From the NCBI GenBank assembly GCA_913042885.1, contig CAJWLW010000009.1, forward strand, positions 1 through 40,694: a DNA stretch of 40,694 bases, in the 5' to 3' direction. Numbering within the stretch: position 1 is the first letter of the stretch; the number at the start of each line of letters is the position of its first letter. This DNA comes from an uncultured Lentisphaeria bacterium. Its GTDB lineage: Bacteria > Verrucomicrobiota > Lentisphaeria > JABSQK01 > CAJWLW01. The translations under genes were made by a program, and so were the position numbers. Positions 16,673 to 25,257 of the stretch are shown here, in pieces. The notes under the pieces were generated by a model. That model was not told where the DNA came from. It saw only the letters and a program-made list of their open reading frames with translations, and did not search any database.

Positions 16673-17707
16673 CTAAAACTCGTTCCGTACTTTCACTGCC
16701 TGGCCGGTGCGGATGGATTCCCAGCAGGCCAGGCCGGTCGACACGACGCAGGCGCCCTCACGGACCCCTACCCAGGGTTTGGCGCCGTTGAGCACACAGT
16801 CGGCCATGTGCCGCATCATGATGACCAACTCGCCCTCGTGTCCGCCATCGCCGTGATGCCTGCTTCTGGAGGTGTGAAACGTGCTGGTGTAGGTGCGTTC
16901 CGGCACTTCCCCGGTCGGGTCGATGCGAATCTTGTTGTCGTGGATTGTGCCCGCAGTGCCATATACCGTCAGGCTGTTCATCGGGACACCCCCGGGTTCG
17001 ACGATCCCGTGAATTGAGGAGACCCGCCCGATGGCCCCGTTCTTGAAGCGCAGGTTGATAAAGAAATTGTCTTCCTGGGGATACTTCTTGGCAACGCCGC
17101 CGCGGAGGCCGTAACAGTGCACTTCGTCGACGTCGCCCAGAAACCAGCGCAGCAGATCGATCGGATGGCAGGCGCCGCCGAGCAGTAGATTCTGCGGCAT
17201 CTGCCAGCGCCAGGGCGTTGCTTCGTACATATCGCGCAGATCGTGCACGTAGTGTGATTCCGCCATGAAAAGATCACCAATCTCCCCGGCGTCGCAGAGG
17301 CGTTTGGCGTCGATAAAGTCGAAGCGCCCGCGCATACTCTGGGTGACCAGGAGGACATGGCCGGTGCGATCGACGGTCTCGACGACCCGTTCCGCCTCTT
17401 CCATCGTGTAAACCATGGCCTTGGTGACCATCACATGTTTGCCCGCCTCGAGGGCCGCGACGATCTGTTCGCAGTGGAGCGGTCCCGGGGTGTAGATGCC
17501 GATGATATCCAGGTCTGGGAGGGCTACGAGCTCGGCGAATTCGGTCGTTGTCTGGGCAATGTCAAATTCCGTCGCCTTCGCTGCGAGTCGTTCGGTGTCC
17601 GTATCACACAGCGCCGTCACCCGCAGCGGCAACTGTTCGAATCTCGGCAGATTCGCCTGTAACAGCAGTTCGCCGTGACCAAGGCCGGCAATTCCGATTC
17701 GTAACAT
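16673..17707 (-). CDS. Gfo/Idh/MocA family NAD(P)-dependent oxidoreductase
   Basis: The start is ATG 17707 with GGAGAC ~7 bases upstream, giving 344 aa, normal for the family. Residues 1-120 are a Rossmann fold with MLRIGIAGLGHGE and the acidic end CDTDTER. The strand usually reading 'EKP' is HVMVTKAM, where Lys96 is the predicted catalytic lysine and the Glu is replaced by Thr. The second domain carries GGACHPIDLLRWFLGD (177-192), with His181 and Asp184 in the usual catalytic places. It oxidises, reduces or epimerises a sugar or sugar-like substrate in the cytosol. It lies 103 bases downstream of the sulfatase on the same strand and is probably co-transcribed. An AT-rich pocket at 17784-17810 could give it its own promoter. 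Confidence 0.9.
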   Translation of the reverse strand: MLRIGIAGLGHGELLLQANLPRFEQLPLRVTALCDTDTERLAAKATEFDIAQTTTEFAELVALPDLDIIGIYTPGPLHCEQIVAALEAGKHVMVTKAMVYTMEEAERVVETVDRTGHVLLVTQSMRGRFDFIDAKRLCDAGEIGDLFMAESHYVHDLRDMYEATPWRWQMPQNLLLGGACHPIDLLRWFLGDVDEVHCYGLRGGVAKKYPQEDNFFINLRFKNGAIGRVSSIHGIVEPGGVPMNSLTVYGTAGTIHDNKIRIDPTGEVPERTYTSTFHTSRSRHHGDGGHEGELVIMMRHMADCVLNGAKPWVGVREGACVVSTGLACWESIRTGQAVKVRNEF

Positions 17708-17783
17708 CTGATTCGTCTCCGTGTTGAGGCTCAGCACCAATCAAGCACCACGATGCTTCCGTGCGCCTGATCTCGACCGGTTC

Positions 17784-17809
17784 AGTATAATATCAACTAG
17801 ATTAACCAA
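17784..17809 (-). promoter_or_regulatory. Weak promoter candidate before the Gfo/Idh gene
   Basis: Read on the minus strand, TTGGTT is followed after 14 bases by TATACT in an unusually AT-rich pocket just after the sulfatase stop. The spacer is short for a sigma-70 promoter, so this is only a candidate. Confidence 0.2.
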
Positions 17810-17810
17810 G

Positions 17811-19364
17811 TTAGCCAAACTGCTGCGGAATGCTCCCGCCGCCGTCGTGTTCGGGCATATCCAACCAACGGGCGCCGTACAAGTCGCCCTCGGCATCGAA
17901 CACGCGACCGTCCGGCAGCATGTACTGATTCGGTGTCGACGGTTTTTGACCGGAGAAAAATTCCGGCAACCGTTCCCGGTCCTTCGCCAGTTGCTCGTGC
18001 ACCTGCTCCCAGCCGAAGTTGCGGAACAACGCCTCCCGCATGTTTTGACAGCGCGACGCGTGCTCGGGCTGTGCCGCCAGATTCACTGTTTCACCCGGAT
18101 CATTGAGCCGGTCGAAAAGCAACGGTTCGCCCCCTTCGATCTCGACATACTTCCAATCGCTGTCCTGTACCAGACGCATGGCGCGGTGCGGCTCATCTTC
18201 CGGCGCATGAATACCGCCGCGAATGCGAACGCCGTAGGCGTAGTAGGCACTCGGCGCAAAATCACGAGGCGCCGCCGCGGATTCGGGATCTGCCAGCACG
18301 CCACTGAAATCGACGCCATCGAGGCCGGCGGGAACAGGCAGTCCGGCCAACGCGCAAGTCGTAGGATACAGATCCATGAGCGAAATCGGGTGACGGGTGA
18401 CATGATGCCCTTCCCGGATGCCCGGTCCACGCATCAACAGGGGAACGCCGACCGACGGCTCGAAGTACACGACCTTTCCCCAGAGCCCGTGGACGCCGGC
18501 CATCTCGCCATGGTCACTGGTGTAAATGACGATTGTGTTGTCGAGTGCGCCGGCTGCCGTCAAGCCCTCGAGCAGTTCACCGATGCAGTCGTCGACAAAA
18601 TCGACGCAGGCATAGTAGGCCTCGCGGGCCCGCAGAGACTGCTCGGCAGATAATTCATTTCCGGACTCGAGGCCGCCGACCTGTTGGGAAAAAGGGTCGA
18701 GGCGATCGCGATAGTCGAAAGGCAATTCGATCGGCGGCACGCGACCGCGATAGTGGCGGACATAGCGACCGGGCGCAGTGAATGGCGAATGCGGCCGCGA
18801 ATACGATGCACACACGAACCATGGAACGTCCGGTTCCCGGTCCTGATGCTCCAGCAGCAGTGCCAGCGATTCACGCGTCACCACGACCTCCTGCAGCAGG
18901 CTTTCGGGGATCTCTGTAATCCCGGCCCCGGAGGCGCCCGAGTATGCCGGGAATAAATCGATCGGATCCGGCTGATGACCAAGGCCATGGCGCATGTCGC
19001 CATACGGGCGGGCCTGAAACCCCTGCATCTGGTCGCGGCCGCCAAAGTGCATTTTTCCAACCAGGCCCGTCCGGTAACCGTGGGCCGCGAAATGCGCCGG
19101 CCAGGTCAGGTGCTCCGGGAAGATCACCCAATGATTGTTCCACGCGGCGCATCGATGGGCTTCCATACCGGTAAGCATACACATGCGCGAGGGCGTGCAG
19201 ACGGGCGATGCACAGACCGCAGTGTCGAACTGTATGGCCTCGCTGGACAGGGCATCGAGATGCTGGGTCCGGACCACCGCATCACCGGCGAACCCGGCTA
19301 CGCGCGGGGAATGCTGATCGGTCAAGACCAGGAGAATATTCGGTTGGCGCGCTTGGTTTGGCAT
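17811..19364 (-). CDS. S1-family sulfatase without signal peptide
   Basis: This 517-aa protein starts at ATG 19364 (a TTG two codons earlier is possible). It opens directly with QPNILLVLTDQHSP, the metal-binding strand with Asp16, and has no export signal. The formylglycine motif is complete: VCTPSR, with Cys56 converted by a sulfatase-maturing enzyme not encoded here. Further active-site elements are GKMHFGG (Lys104, His106), YTSDHGEMAG (Asp284, His285) and LWGKVVYFEPS (Lys297). It would remove sulfate esters from sugars. The DQH variant and missing signal peptide point to cytosolic desulfation of imported oligosaccharides. It is divergent from the DUF4838 gene and followed by Gfo/Idh. Confidence 0.92.
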   Translation of the reverse strand: MPNQARQPNILLVLTDQHSPRVAGFAGDAVVRTQHLDALSSEAIQFDTAVCASPVCTPSRMCMLTGMEAHRCAAWNNHWVIFPEHLTWPAHFAAHGYRTGLVGKMHFGGRDQMQGFQARPYGDMRHGLGHQPDPIDLFPAYSGASGAGITEIPESLLQEVVVTRESLALLLEHQDREPDVPWFVCASYSRPHSPFTAPGRYVRHYRGRVPPIELPFDYRDRLDPFSQQVGGLESGNELSAEQSLRAREAYYACVDFVDDCIGELLEGLTAAGALDNTIVIYTSDHGEMAGVHGLWGKVVYFEPSVGVPLLMRGPGIREGHHVTRHPISLMDLYPTTCALAGLPVPAGLDGVDFSGVLADPESAAAPRDFAPSAYYAYGVRIRGGIHAPEDEPHRAMRLVQDSDWKYVEIEGGEPLLFDRLNDPGETVNLAAQPEHASRCQNMREALFRNFGWEQVHEQLAKDRERLPEFFSGQKPSTPNQYMLPDGRVFDAEGDLYGARWLDMPEHDGGGSIPQQFG

Positions 19365-19488
19365 GATCAATGGCTACGTTCTCGGTTCCACACGTACACA
19401 AAGCAGCACGTCGCATGAAGATATGCGGTCATCCTGCAAGCGCAAATTCACCATCACGAAAGGTCGCTCAATTGAGGAGAAAAAAGTT

Positions 19489-22122
19489 ATGGCTGAAGGA
19501 AAAAGGTTGCTGTATAATCGATTGTGCATCTTGGGGGTGATATCGATGGTTGGCGCTGTGCTCACGGCAGACCCGGCGTTCGCACTGACGATCGTTGATA
19601 ACGGGAAGGCCGCTGCCACGATTGTCGTTCCGGAAAACCCGCCGTGGTGGACCGTACAGAAGGGCGCGAACTGGCTTCAGAGCTATGTCCGCAAGGCGAC
19701 CGGCGCGGAGTTGTCGATCGTGACCGAAGACAAAGCCCCGGCCGACGGCGTCCGTATTTCGATCGGCCACACGAAACTGGCGGAGCAGGCCGGGATAACG
19801 ACGGACGATCTCAAGCTGGACAGTTGCAAACTGATCGTCAAGGGGGACGTCTTGTTCCTTATCGGCCGGGACGGGACGGAGGCGGAAAAACATAAAACAC
19901 CGCGTGGCAGTTGCCGTGCGGTGGTCACCTTTCTCGAGGAATTTGTCGGCGTGAGATGGTTCATCCCATCGTGGAACAATGACTTTCCACAGGGGGAGCA
20001 TGTCCCCGAGACCGAGACGATCAGGGTAGCCGATGACCTTGAGAAAACAATCATATCCCGCAATGCGTTCGTGCACGCCGAGTCATACTACAACACCGCC
20101 GGCCCGGCACACATCGCCAACAATTCAAACACCAAAATCAAGTATTGGACGGTCGGTGGTCATTCCTGGGAAATCTTTGTGCCGAAGGAGAAATACTACA
20201 AGGATCATCCTGAGTATTTTGCCCTGATAAACGGCAAACGTGCCGATAGTCGCGCCAGTTTCCTCTGTACCTCCAATCCCGAGGTGCGGCAGATCATGGT
20301 TCGGGAGATTCGCAAGCTCTTTGACGAAGGTTACGACTGGGTCCAGTTAGGTCAGACCGACGGGATGACTTATGGCAACGGCACCTGCCAGTGTACGGAA
20401 TGCGAGAAACTTGATACCTTCTCGGAGATGGGGAACAGCAATTTCCCCTTGGAACGCCTTCAGGAAAATCCCCCCGAACGCATCCTGCTGGCACATAAAT
20501 GGATCGCCGACGAGTGCCGCAAATCGCATCCTGACAAGACGATTCACCTGTTGCTGTATCAATTGAGCCGGATGCCCTCGAAGCTGTTCGACTCGTTCGG
20601 CGACAATGTCGTTGCAGAGAACGCCATCGGCAGCTATGACGGGTTCAAGCAAGTCACCGAGTCGTGGCGGGGGAAGGTCCGGGCGTTCACCTCATACAGT
20701 TACTGGGAAGCCATTTCGGTGACGCCCCTGGGCATTCTGCCGAAGATCACGCCGAAGTCAGTCTCCCGACAGATAAAGTATTATGATGAAAACAATGTCA
20801 TCGGGGTCTATTACTGCGTCGGCACCTTCGGCAAGAACTGGGGCTTGTGGGGGCCGGTCTATTACATGGTCGGCCGGCTGACGGGCGATCCGGACCGCAA
20901 TCCGGATCTCCTGATGAAAGAGTACTGTGACGGCGTTTACGGCGAAACCGGCCCGATCATGGGCGAATTCTTCGATCATCTGTATTCCAGAATCGACAAG
21001 ATCGGCCAGATGCATAGCGACGGTCTGGAGACGAAAGACCATTTCCTGCTTTACTATCCGCCGCATTTCGTCAAACAGCTGGACAAGATGCTGCGCCGGG
21101 CAGAGCAGGCGGCAGAAACCGAAAAGAGCAAGGGCTGGGTGCGGCTGACCCGGGATTGCTTTGACTATATCCGAACGGTTTCCAACGTTATCACCCTGGA
21201 GAAGGCGTACGACGCAAATCCGACGCTGGCAAATCTCAAACAGGTCAAGGAGAGTGTGGATGCGTTTCAGGACTACCGCGCGCACATCCTCTCGTACGTC
21301 GGTAATCGGGACTTCCAACTCAACTGGTTTCCCAGCTACAGCATGTTGAGCCGGTTTCTGATGAGCGATGACGGTCAACTGTATTCGGAAAACGACCCGA
21401 GCCGGCCGACCGCCTACGGCTTGATCGGTGCCCCGCTGACCTGGGATTTCGAAAAGAAGCTCGAAAATTTCGGCCAGAGTACAGAGAAGAGAATCCTGGT
21501 GCAACGGACGGCCGGACCAGCAACTCCGGATGGCCGTCTCGATCCCGCTGAATGGGACAAGGCTGAACCCCAGACATTGGACGAGGTCTCCGGTGGCAAG
21601 CCCGAAGTCTCAACCACGGTCCGGGTGCTGTATGACGACGACAACCTCTACGTTTCCTATGTCTGTGAGGAGCCGGAGATGGATGAGTTCGCGATCAAGA
21701 TCACCGGGCGTGACAACGACATCTGGCATGCCGATTGTGCCGAAGTGATGCTCAGTCCCAAGAAGTCGTTCAAGACCTTTATCCACTTCATCGTGGCCCC
21801 GCGTGAAGGTTCATTTTACGACGCCAGAACCAGCGAAACCACCGACATTCTTGACCCGGCATACGGCAAGGAAGACACCCGCTGGGACCCCGACTGGGAT
21901 TACACCTTCAGTGTTGATAAAGCGAACAAACGCTGGACTGTCGAGATGCGGTTTCCATTCACCAGTCTCGGCGTCCCGTCCCCCGGCGTCGGCACCACCT
22001 GGACCGCCAATTTCGGCCGCGAACGCCACACCGGGCGCCGCGCCGACTATCTATGGTCCCCCAGTGACAACGGCAGTTTCAGCCAGCTCGCCACGTACGG
22101 CGAACTCGAGTTCGGCAAGTAG
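19489..22122 (+). CDS. Secreted DUF4838 protein with GH67-like N-domain and CBM9-type tail
   Basis: ATG 19489 follows GAGGAG (19474-19479); the open frame upstream overlaps the sulfatase start. The product is 877 aa with a signal peptide ending DPAFA. Residues ~35-170 match the alpha-glucuronidase-like N-terminal domain (WTVQKGANWLQSYVRKATG, FLEEFVGVRWFIPS). Residues ~170-560 are the DUF4838 barrel, with a C-x-C-x2-C cluster (Cys300, 302, 305) in QCTECEKL and WGLWGPVYYMVGRL near its end. A helical stretch follows, then a CBM9-like beta-sandwich from ~675 (DGRLDPAEWDKA, NLYVSYVCEEPE, FPFTSLG). It is presumed to attack polysaccharide outside the cytoplasm; no member's exact activity can be inferred here. 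Confidence 0.85.
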   Translation: MAEGKRLLYNRLCILGVISMVGAVLTADPAFALTIVDNGKAAATIVVPENPPWWTVQKGANWLQSYVRKATGAELSIVTEDKAPADGVRISIGHTKLAEQAGITTDDLKLDSCKLIVKGDVLFLIGRDGTEAEKHKTPRGSCRAVVTFLEEFVGVRWFIPSWNNDFPQGEHVPETETIRVADDLEKTIISRNAFVHAESYYNTAGPAHIANNSNTKIKYWTVGGHSWEIFVPKEKYYKDHPEYFALINGKRADSRASFLCTSNPEVRQIMVREIRKLFDEGYDWVQLGQTDGMTYGNGTCQCTECEKLDTFSEMGNSNFPLERLQENPPERILLAHKWIADECRKSHPDKTIHLLLYQLSRMPSKLFDSFGDNVVAENAIGSYDGFKQVTESWRGKVRAFTSYSYWEAISVTPLGILPKITPKSVSRQIKYYDENNVIGVYYCVGTFGKNWGLWGPVYYMVGRLTGDPDRNPDLLMKEYCDGVYGETGPIMGEFFDHLYSRIDKIGQMHSDGLETKDHFLLYYPPHFVKQLDKMLRRAEQAAETEKSKGWVRLTRDCFDYIRTVSNVITLEKAYDANPTLANLKQVKESVDAFQDYRAHILSYVGNRDFQLNWFPSYSMLSRFLMSDDGQLYSENDPSRPTAYGLIGAPLTWDFEKKLENFGQSTEKRILVQRTAGPATPDGRLDPAEWDKAEPQTLDEVSGGKPEVSTTVRVLYDDDNLYVSYVCEEPEMDEFAIKITGRDNDIWHADCAEVMLSPKKSFKTFIHFIVAPREGSFYDARTSETTDILDPAYGKEDTRWDPDWDYTFSVDKANKRWTVEMRFPFTSLGVPSPGVGTTWTANFGRERHTGRRADYLWSPSDNGSFSQLATYGELEFGK

Positions 22123-22134
22123 TGCCTGAACGGC

Positions 22135-22478
22135 TCACGCGTTGCGCTCGCAGTATCCCTCGATGGCAGCCAGCAGGCGCGACACAATGCCATGACGCAC
22201 GGTCGGGTCGCGCCACTGTGAGAAATCACTCAGGACCGCATTCAATGCCGCCTCGTCCAACTGCCGCAGTGGATGGTTCAGCGCCTCCGCCAGATCACCG
22301 CCATAGGCGTCTTCAAACCCGGTGTGTTGCCTCGGAACAGCCCCTCAAAGAACCTGCCCAGCACGGCGTCGTCGCTGTGACTCAGGACCCGCAGCACGAC
22401 ACCCGCGCCGGAAGCCATCGTCACATCCCGAGTGATGCAGCCGGGGTTTTCGAGTATCATGTTGCGGGTCAGTTTCAT
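22135..22478 (-). pseudogene. Frameshifted gene of unknown function (~114 aa)
   Basis: The minus strand starts MKLTRNMILENPGCITRDVT and continues to FFEGLFRGNT in one frame. After ~22315 the protein-like reading moves to another frame (GFEDAYGGDLAEALNHPLRQ, then DFSQWRDPTVRHGIVSRLLA to CERNA and a stop). The span from ATG 22478 to the stop at 22135 is 344 bases, not a multiple of three, consistent with a small indel. The early part, with VVLRVLSHSDDAVLGRFF, faintly recalls GNAT acetyltransferases, but the later part does not. It is convergent with DUF4838, 12 bases from its stop. Confidence 0.45.
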
Positions 22479-22549
22479 CGGTGGCCTGTATGGTGGCACG
22501 ATTCAATATGACCGCGGGCTACAGGCAACAATACTAAACGGTCGGAATC

Positions 22550-22690
22550 TGTAAACCAAGCGCTGAAATCTGGAGTCGGACGGTGACAGCAGGTGAAACA
22601 GTTGATTTCGTTGTTGAAATTATTCCCGATCCGGATTGGGCCGCCGAGAACATCTTCGAATTCGGCGATGCCCGCGGTGCGGGCGCCATC
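22550..22690 (+). other. Possible remnant of a secreted hydrolase domain
   Basis: The plus strand reads SAEIWSRTVTAGETVDFVVE, then ...WAAENIFEFGDARGAGAII. The phrase 'V-x-A-G-[DE]-T-[VI]-D-F-V-V-[DE]' is common in beta-sandwich domains of PVC secreted proteins. No start is present, and the frame runs antisense into the GH38-like gene. It is likely a fragment of a lost gene. Confidence 0.2.
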
Positions 22691-22693
22691 ATC

Positions 22694-25240
22694 CTACTTG
22701 GGATCGAGCACCAGCGTCTTCAGTTCAAAGGGCGAGAACGCCAGTTCGAAACTGTCTTTGGTGCGTTTGACCGGTTGCGCCCGTTGCCCGTAGATGTCCG
22801 TCAGTGACACGTCGTTGAGCGGGAAACAACAGGACAATGCCACATCAGCTGGTTCGGGCAGGCTGTTCCACAGGCGCAGAAACGTCATGCCGTTGTGCTG
22901 CAGCAACGCGGTCGCCAGTACGGCCGGTTCTGAGATGTGCAGCAGCGACCGTTTCATGTCCACTGCGAGATCGCCGTGAATCATCGACGCACGCACCGGT
23001 GTGTTGACTTCGGCGGCGCAACCAACCGCCCTCGCCGATATCCAGTCGCCCTGGTGTGCGATCAGGCTGTAGCGGAACCGCAGCTTACCGCTCAAGGGAT
23101 AGGGACCGTAGTGGTAGTCGCTGTCGCCGGATGCCAGGATCAGCGACAAGCCCGTGGCATCGGGCTCGCCGCGATAGTAACCGGTATTGCCGCGATTGAT
23201 CAGGGTCACGCCGCGCTCACCGTTCGACAGGCAGCCGAAGCTCTGCCCCGGAACACATCGTGCCGTCGAGCGTTCGACCGACAGCGGGAAATCGGTGTGG
23301 AAATCGCCCTGAAACGACGGATTGAAATGAACCCGGACTGCACCGGCCTCATCGGCCTCCATATGCAACCCGGACTGGAGTGTCGACGTATCCTTGTCGA
23401 AGTCGATTCGGGTTTCGAAGTCGATGCGCGGCGAACCTTGATAAAACCGCACAGACACCCAAACCTGATAGTCGCCGATATTCCCTTCGGTCTTGAACGT
23501 CGTGACGTACCGTCCCGCGTGACATGCCAAGCCGCCGGGGCCTTGCCCGGTTCGCACTGTTCCGTCCAGAAAATCGGCTGTCAGTTCGTTACCCTCGAAC
23601 GGATCGCCGGAAAGAAAATTGCCATCCGCAGCCGCCAGCTCGAGGCCGGCCAGTGTGCCTCGGCCTGTCATCTCGGCGTTGATGCAGCCGGTGTCAACCG
23701 CGGTACTGTTCACAGCGGCGATTTCCGGTAGATCGGGCGCCGGTTCGATGGCGATCGTCTGAAACCCGAATCCCGGTACAGCCGCCGCCAAGATGACATC
23801 CGCCGAACACAATGAGCCGTCGGGATAACGTCTCGAGCGCAGACAGTCAAACGGCACTTCCTCGGAACCGGCAAACAAGCGTATTCCCTTGCCAAAGCCC
23901 GTCGGCAGTTCGATGGTTGCCGCTGCCGGATCATGTCGGTCGAAGGAAAGCGGGTTGAATAGACAGAGCCGCGGCTCCGGCGAATGCTTGACGGTATGGC
24001 GCAACAGATCGCCGCTGTGCCGGCTCAGCAAAGTCTCCGCGGTATGCTCGGCGGTGCGGCACCAGTCGACGCCCATGCGAAACGGAAAGTCACAGACCGC
24101 CAGGCTGTAAGCGCTCTGGCAGACATGAACATCGTGGCATTGGGCTTCGAGCACCAGCTTCCAGGCCCGGGCCATTGCCGCACTGTCCGGTTCGTCGTTT
24201 TCAAAACCCGCAAGCGCCCCCAGGGCCTGCACGGCGTCGGCCGCATAGAGCGATGCTTCGGCGCGCTTGATGGCGGTCATGACCGCGTCGCCGAACACGC
24301 CCCAGAGACAGGTGTAGCCGAAGTAGTCCGCATCGAACGCCCGCGATTCAACTGTTTCTGTGTCATACCCTGCAATGAACGTCGAGAGCAGTGTCGGTTC
24401 ATACCCCCGGTCGTACAGCATCCGCAGGTGTTCGTCCGACATGCCGACAGTCGGCCATTTCGAGAGCAGGTACCCGTCATGCCGAAGGTGTTCATTACAG
24501 ACGAACGGCTTGCCGTCCCGTCCGGATTTGAGGAAGTCCGCGATGAAATCCGCATCGTGCGACACATCCAGTCCCTTGGTCAGCAGCATGCGGTCGAGCC
24601 CGCGGGGTTCGGCCAATGCTTCACACTGCCTGACTGTGGCGTCGTTTATCCCATACGGATTCAAGTCTTCAAAGTAGTTCGGTATGGCGGGGATGGCCTT
24701 GCCGTCGGCGCCGCGCCACAGGATACATTCGTCGTCGATCGCCGGGCAGCGACCGAAGTGATTGATATGGGCGCGAAGCACCACACCAGTGTATCCTGCG
24801 GCCGACAACAGGCCCGGCATGTTCGGGACGAACATGTGCTCCTGCTTGAAGTGGGTCACGGATTTGCATCCCACAAGCCGTTCGAGAATCTCCTGGCCAT
24901 AGAGGAATTGACGCACGATCGATTCATGCCCGAGGACATGGGCGTAAGGCTGTGAGTACGTGCCGTCCGCGATTTCGATCTGCCCGCGTTCAATGCGCTC
25001 GGCAATCTCACGCAGCAGCTCGGGATCGTACCGGCGCCAGTATTCGAAGGTGACCGCCTCGATCTCGAAAACGACTTTGTAATTCGGAAACGAATCGAGG
25101 CGGCGGAACACGTGATCACGCAGCCATCGCGGCACCGTCTTGCGGAACTCCCAGATCGGTCCCTGGTAGAAGCCTTTCTCGGCCCAGCGGTCCATCAGTG
25201 TGGTACCGCCGTGATAACCATTGACGAAATAAAGCTTCAT
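22694..25240 (-). CDS. GH38-like protein with altered active site
   Basis: ATG 25240 (848 aa) has AGGA five bases upstream. An alternative ATG at 25261 overlaps the stop of an upstream frame. There is no signal peptide. The N-terminal ~380 residues follow the GH38 alpha-mannosidase layout: a first strand YFVNGYHGG, a helix reading YDPELLREIAERIERGQIEI, ADGTYSQP, LGHESIVRQFLYGQEIL and PNMPGLLSAAGY. The family's zinc site and nucleophile are changed: the usual His-x-Asp is His10-Gly-Gly, and the Asp of 'DxFG' is replaced in KQEHMF (Gln133/Glu134). A middle helical domain and a large C-terminal beta-sandwich (~430-848, starting LCLFNPLSF) complete the GH38 plan. It may have a different chemistry or be a divergent glycosidase. 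Confidence 0.7.
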   Translation of the reverse strand: MKLYFVNGYHGGTTLMDRWAEKGFYQGPIWEFRKTVPRWLRDHVFRRLDSFPNYKVVFEIEAVTFEYWRRYDPELLREIAERIERGQIEIADGTYSQPYAHVLGHESIVRQFLYGQEILERLVGCKSVTHFKQEHMFVPNMPGLLSAAGYTGVVLRAHINHFGRCPAIDDECILWRGADGKAIPAIPNYFEDLNPYGINDATVRQCEALAEPRGLDRMLLTKGLDVSHDADFIADFLKSGRDGKPFVCNEHLRHDGYLLSKWPTVGMSDEHLRMLYDRGYEPTLLSTFIAGYDTETVESRAFDADYFGYTCLWGVFGDAVMTAIKRAEASLYAADAVQALGALAGFENDEPDSAAMARAWKLVLEAQCHDVHVCQSAYSLAVCDFPFRMGVDWCRTAEHTAETLLSRHSGDLLRHTVKHSPEPRLCLFNPLSFDRHDPAAATIELPTGFGKGIRLFAGSEEVPFDCLRSRRYPDGSLCSADVILAAAVPGFGFQTIAIEPAPDLPEIAAVNSTAVDTGCINAEMTGRGTLAGLELAAADGNFLSGDPFEGNELTADFLDGTVRTGQGPGGLACHAGRYVTTFKTEGNIGDYQVWVSVRFYQGSPRIDFETRIDFDKDTSTLQSGLHMEADEAGAVRVHFNPSFQGDFHTDFPLSVERSTARCVPGQSFGCLSNGERGVTLINRGNTGYYRGEPDATGLSLILASGDSDYHYGPYPLSGKLRFRYSLIAHQGDWISARAVGCAAEVNTPVRASMIHGDLAVDMKRSLLHISEPAVLATALLQHNGMTFLRLWNSLPEPADVALSCCFPLNDVSLTDIYGQRAQPVKRTKDSFELAFSPFELKTLVLDPK

Positions 25241-25257
25241 TGTATCCTGAATTGAGG

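Noticed and set aside
17721..18653. A 310-codon plus-strand open frame
   Set aside because: It lies antisense within the sulfatase and its upstream gap; the sulfatase active-site motifs settle the coding strand.
22262..22290. Another copy of the type A hairpin loop (TTCAGCGCC)
   Set aside because: The loop sequence matches, but the flanking bases do not form the 7-bp stem and the site lies within coding sequence of the frameshifted gene.
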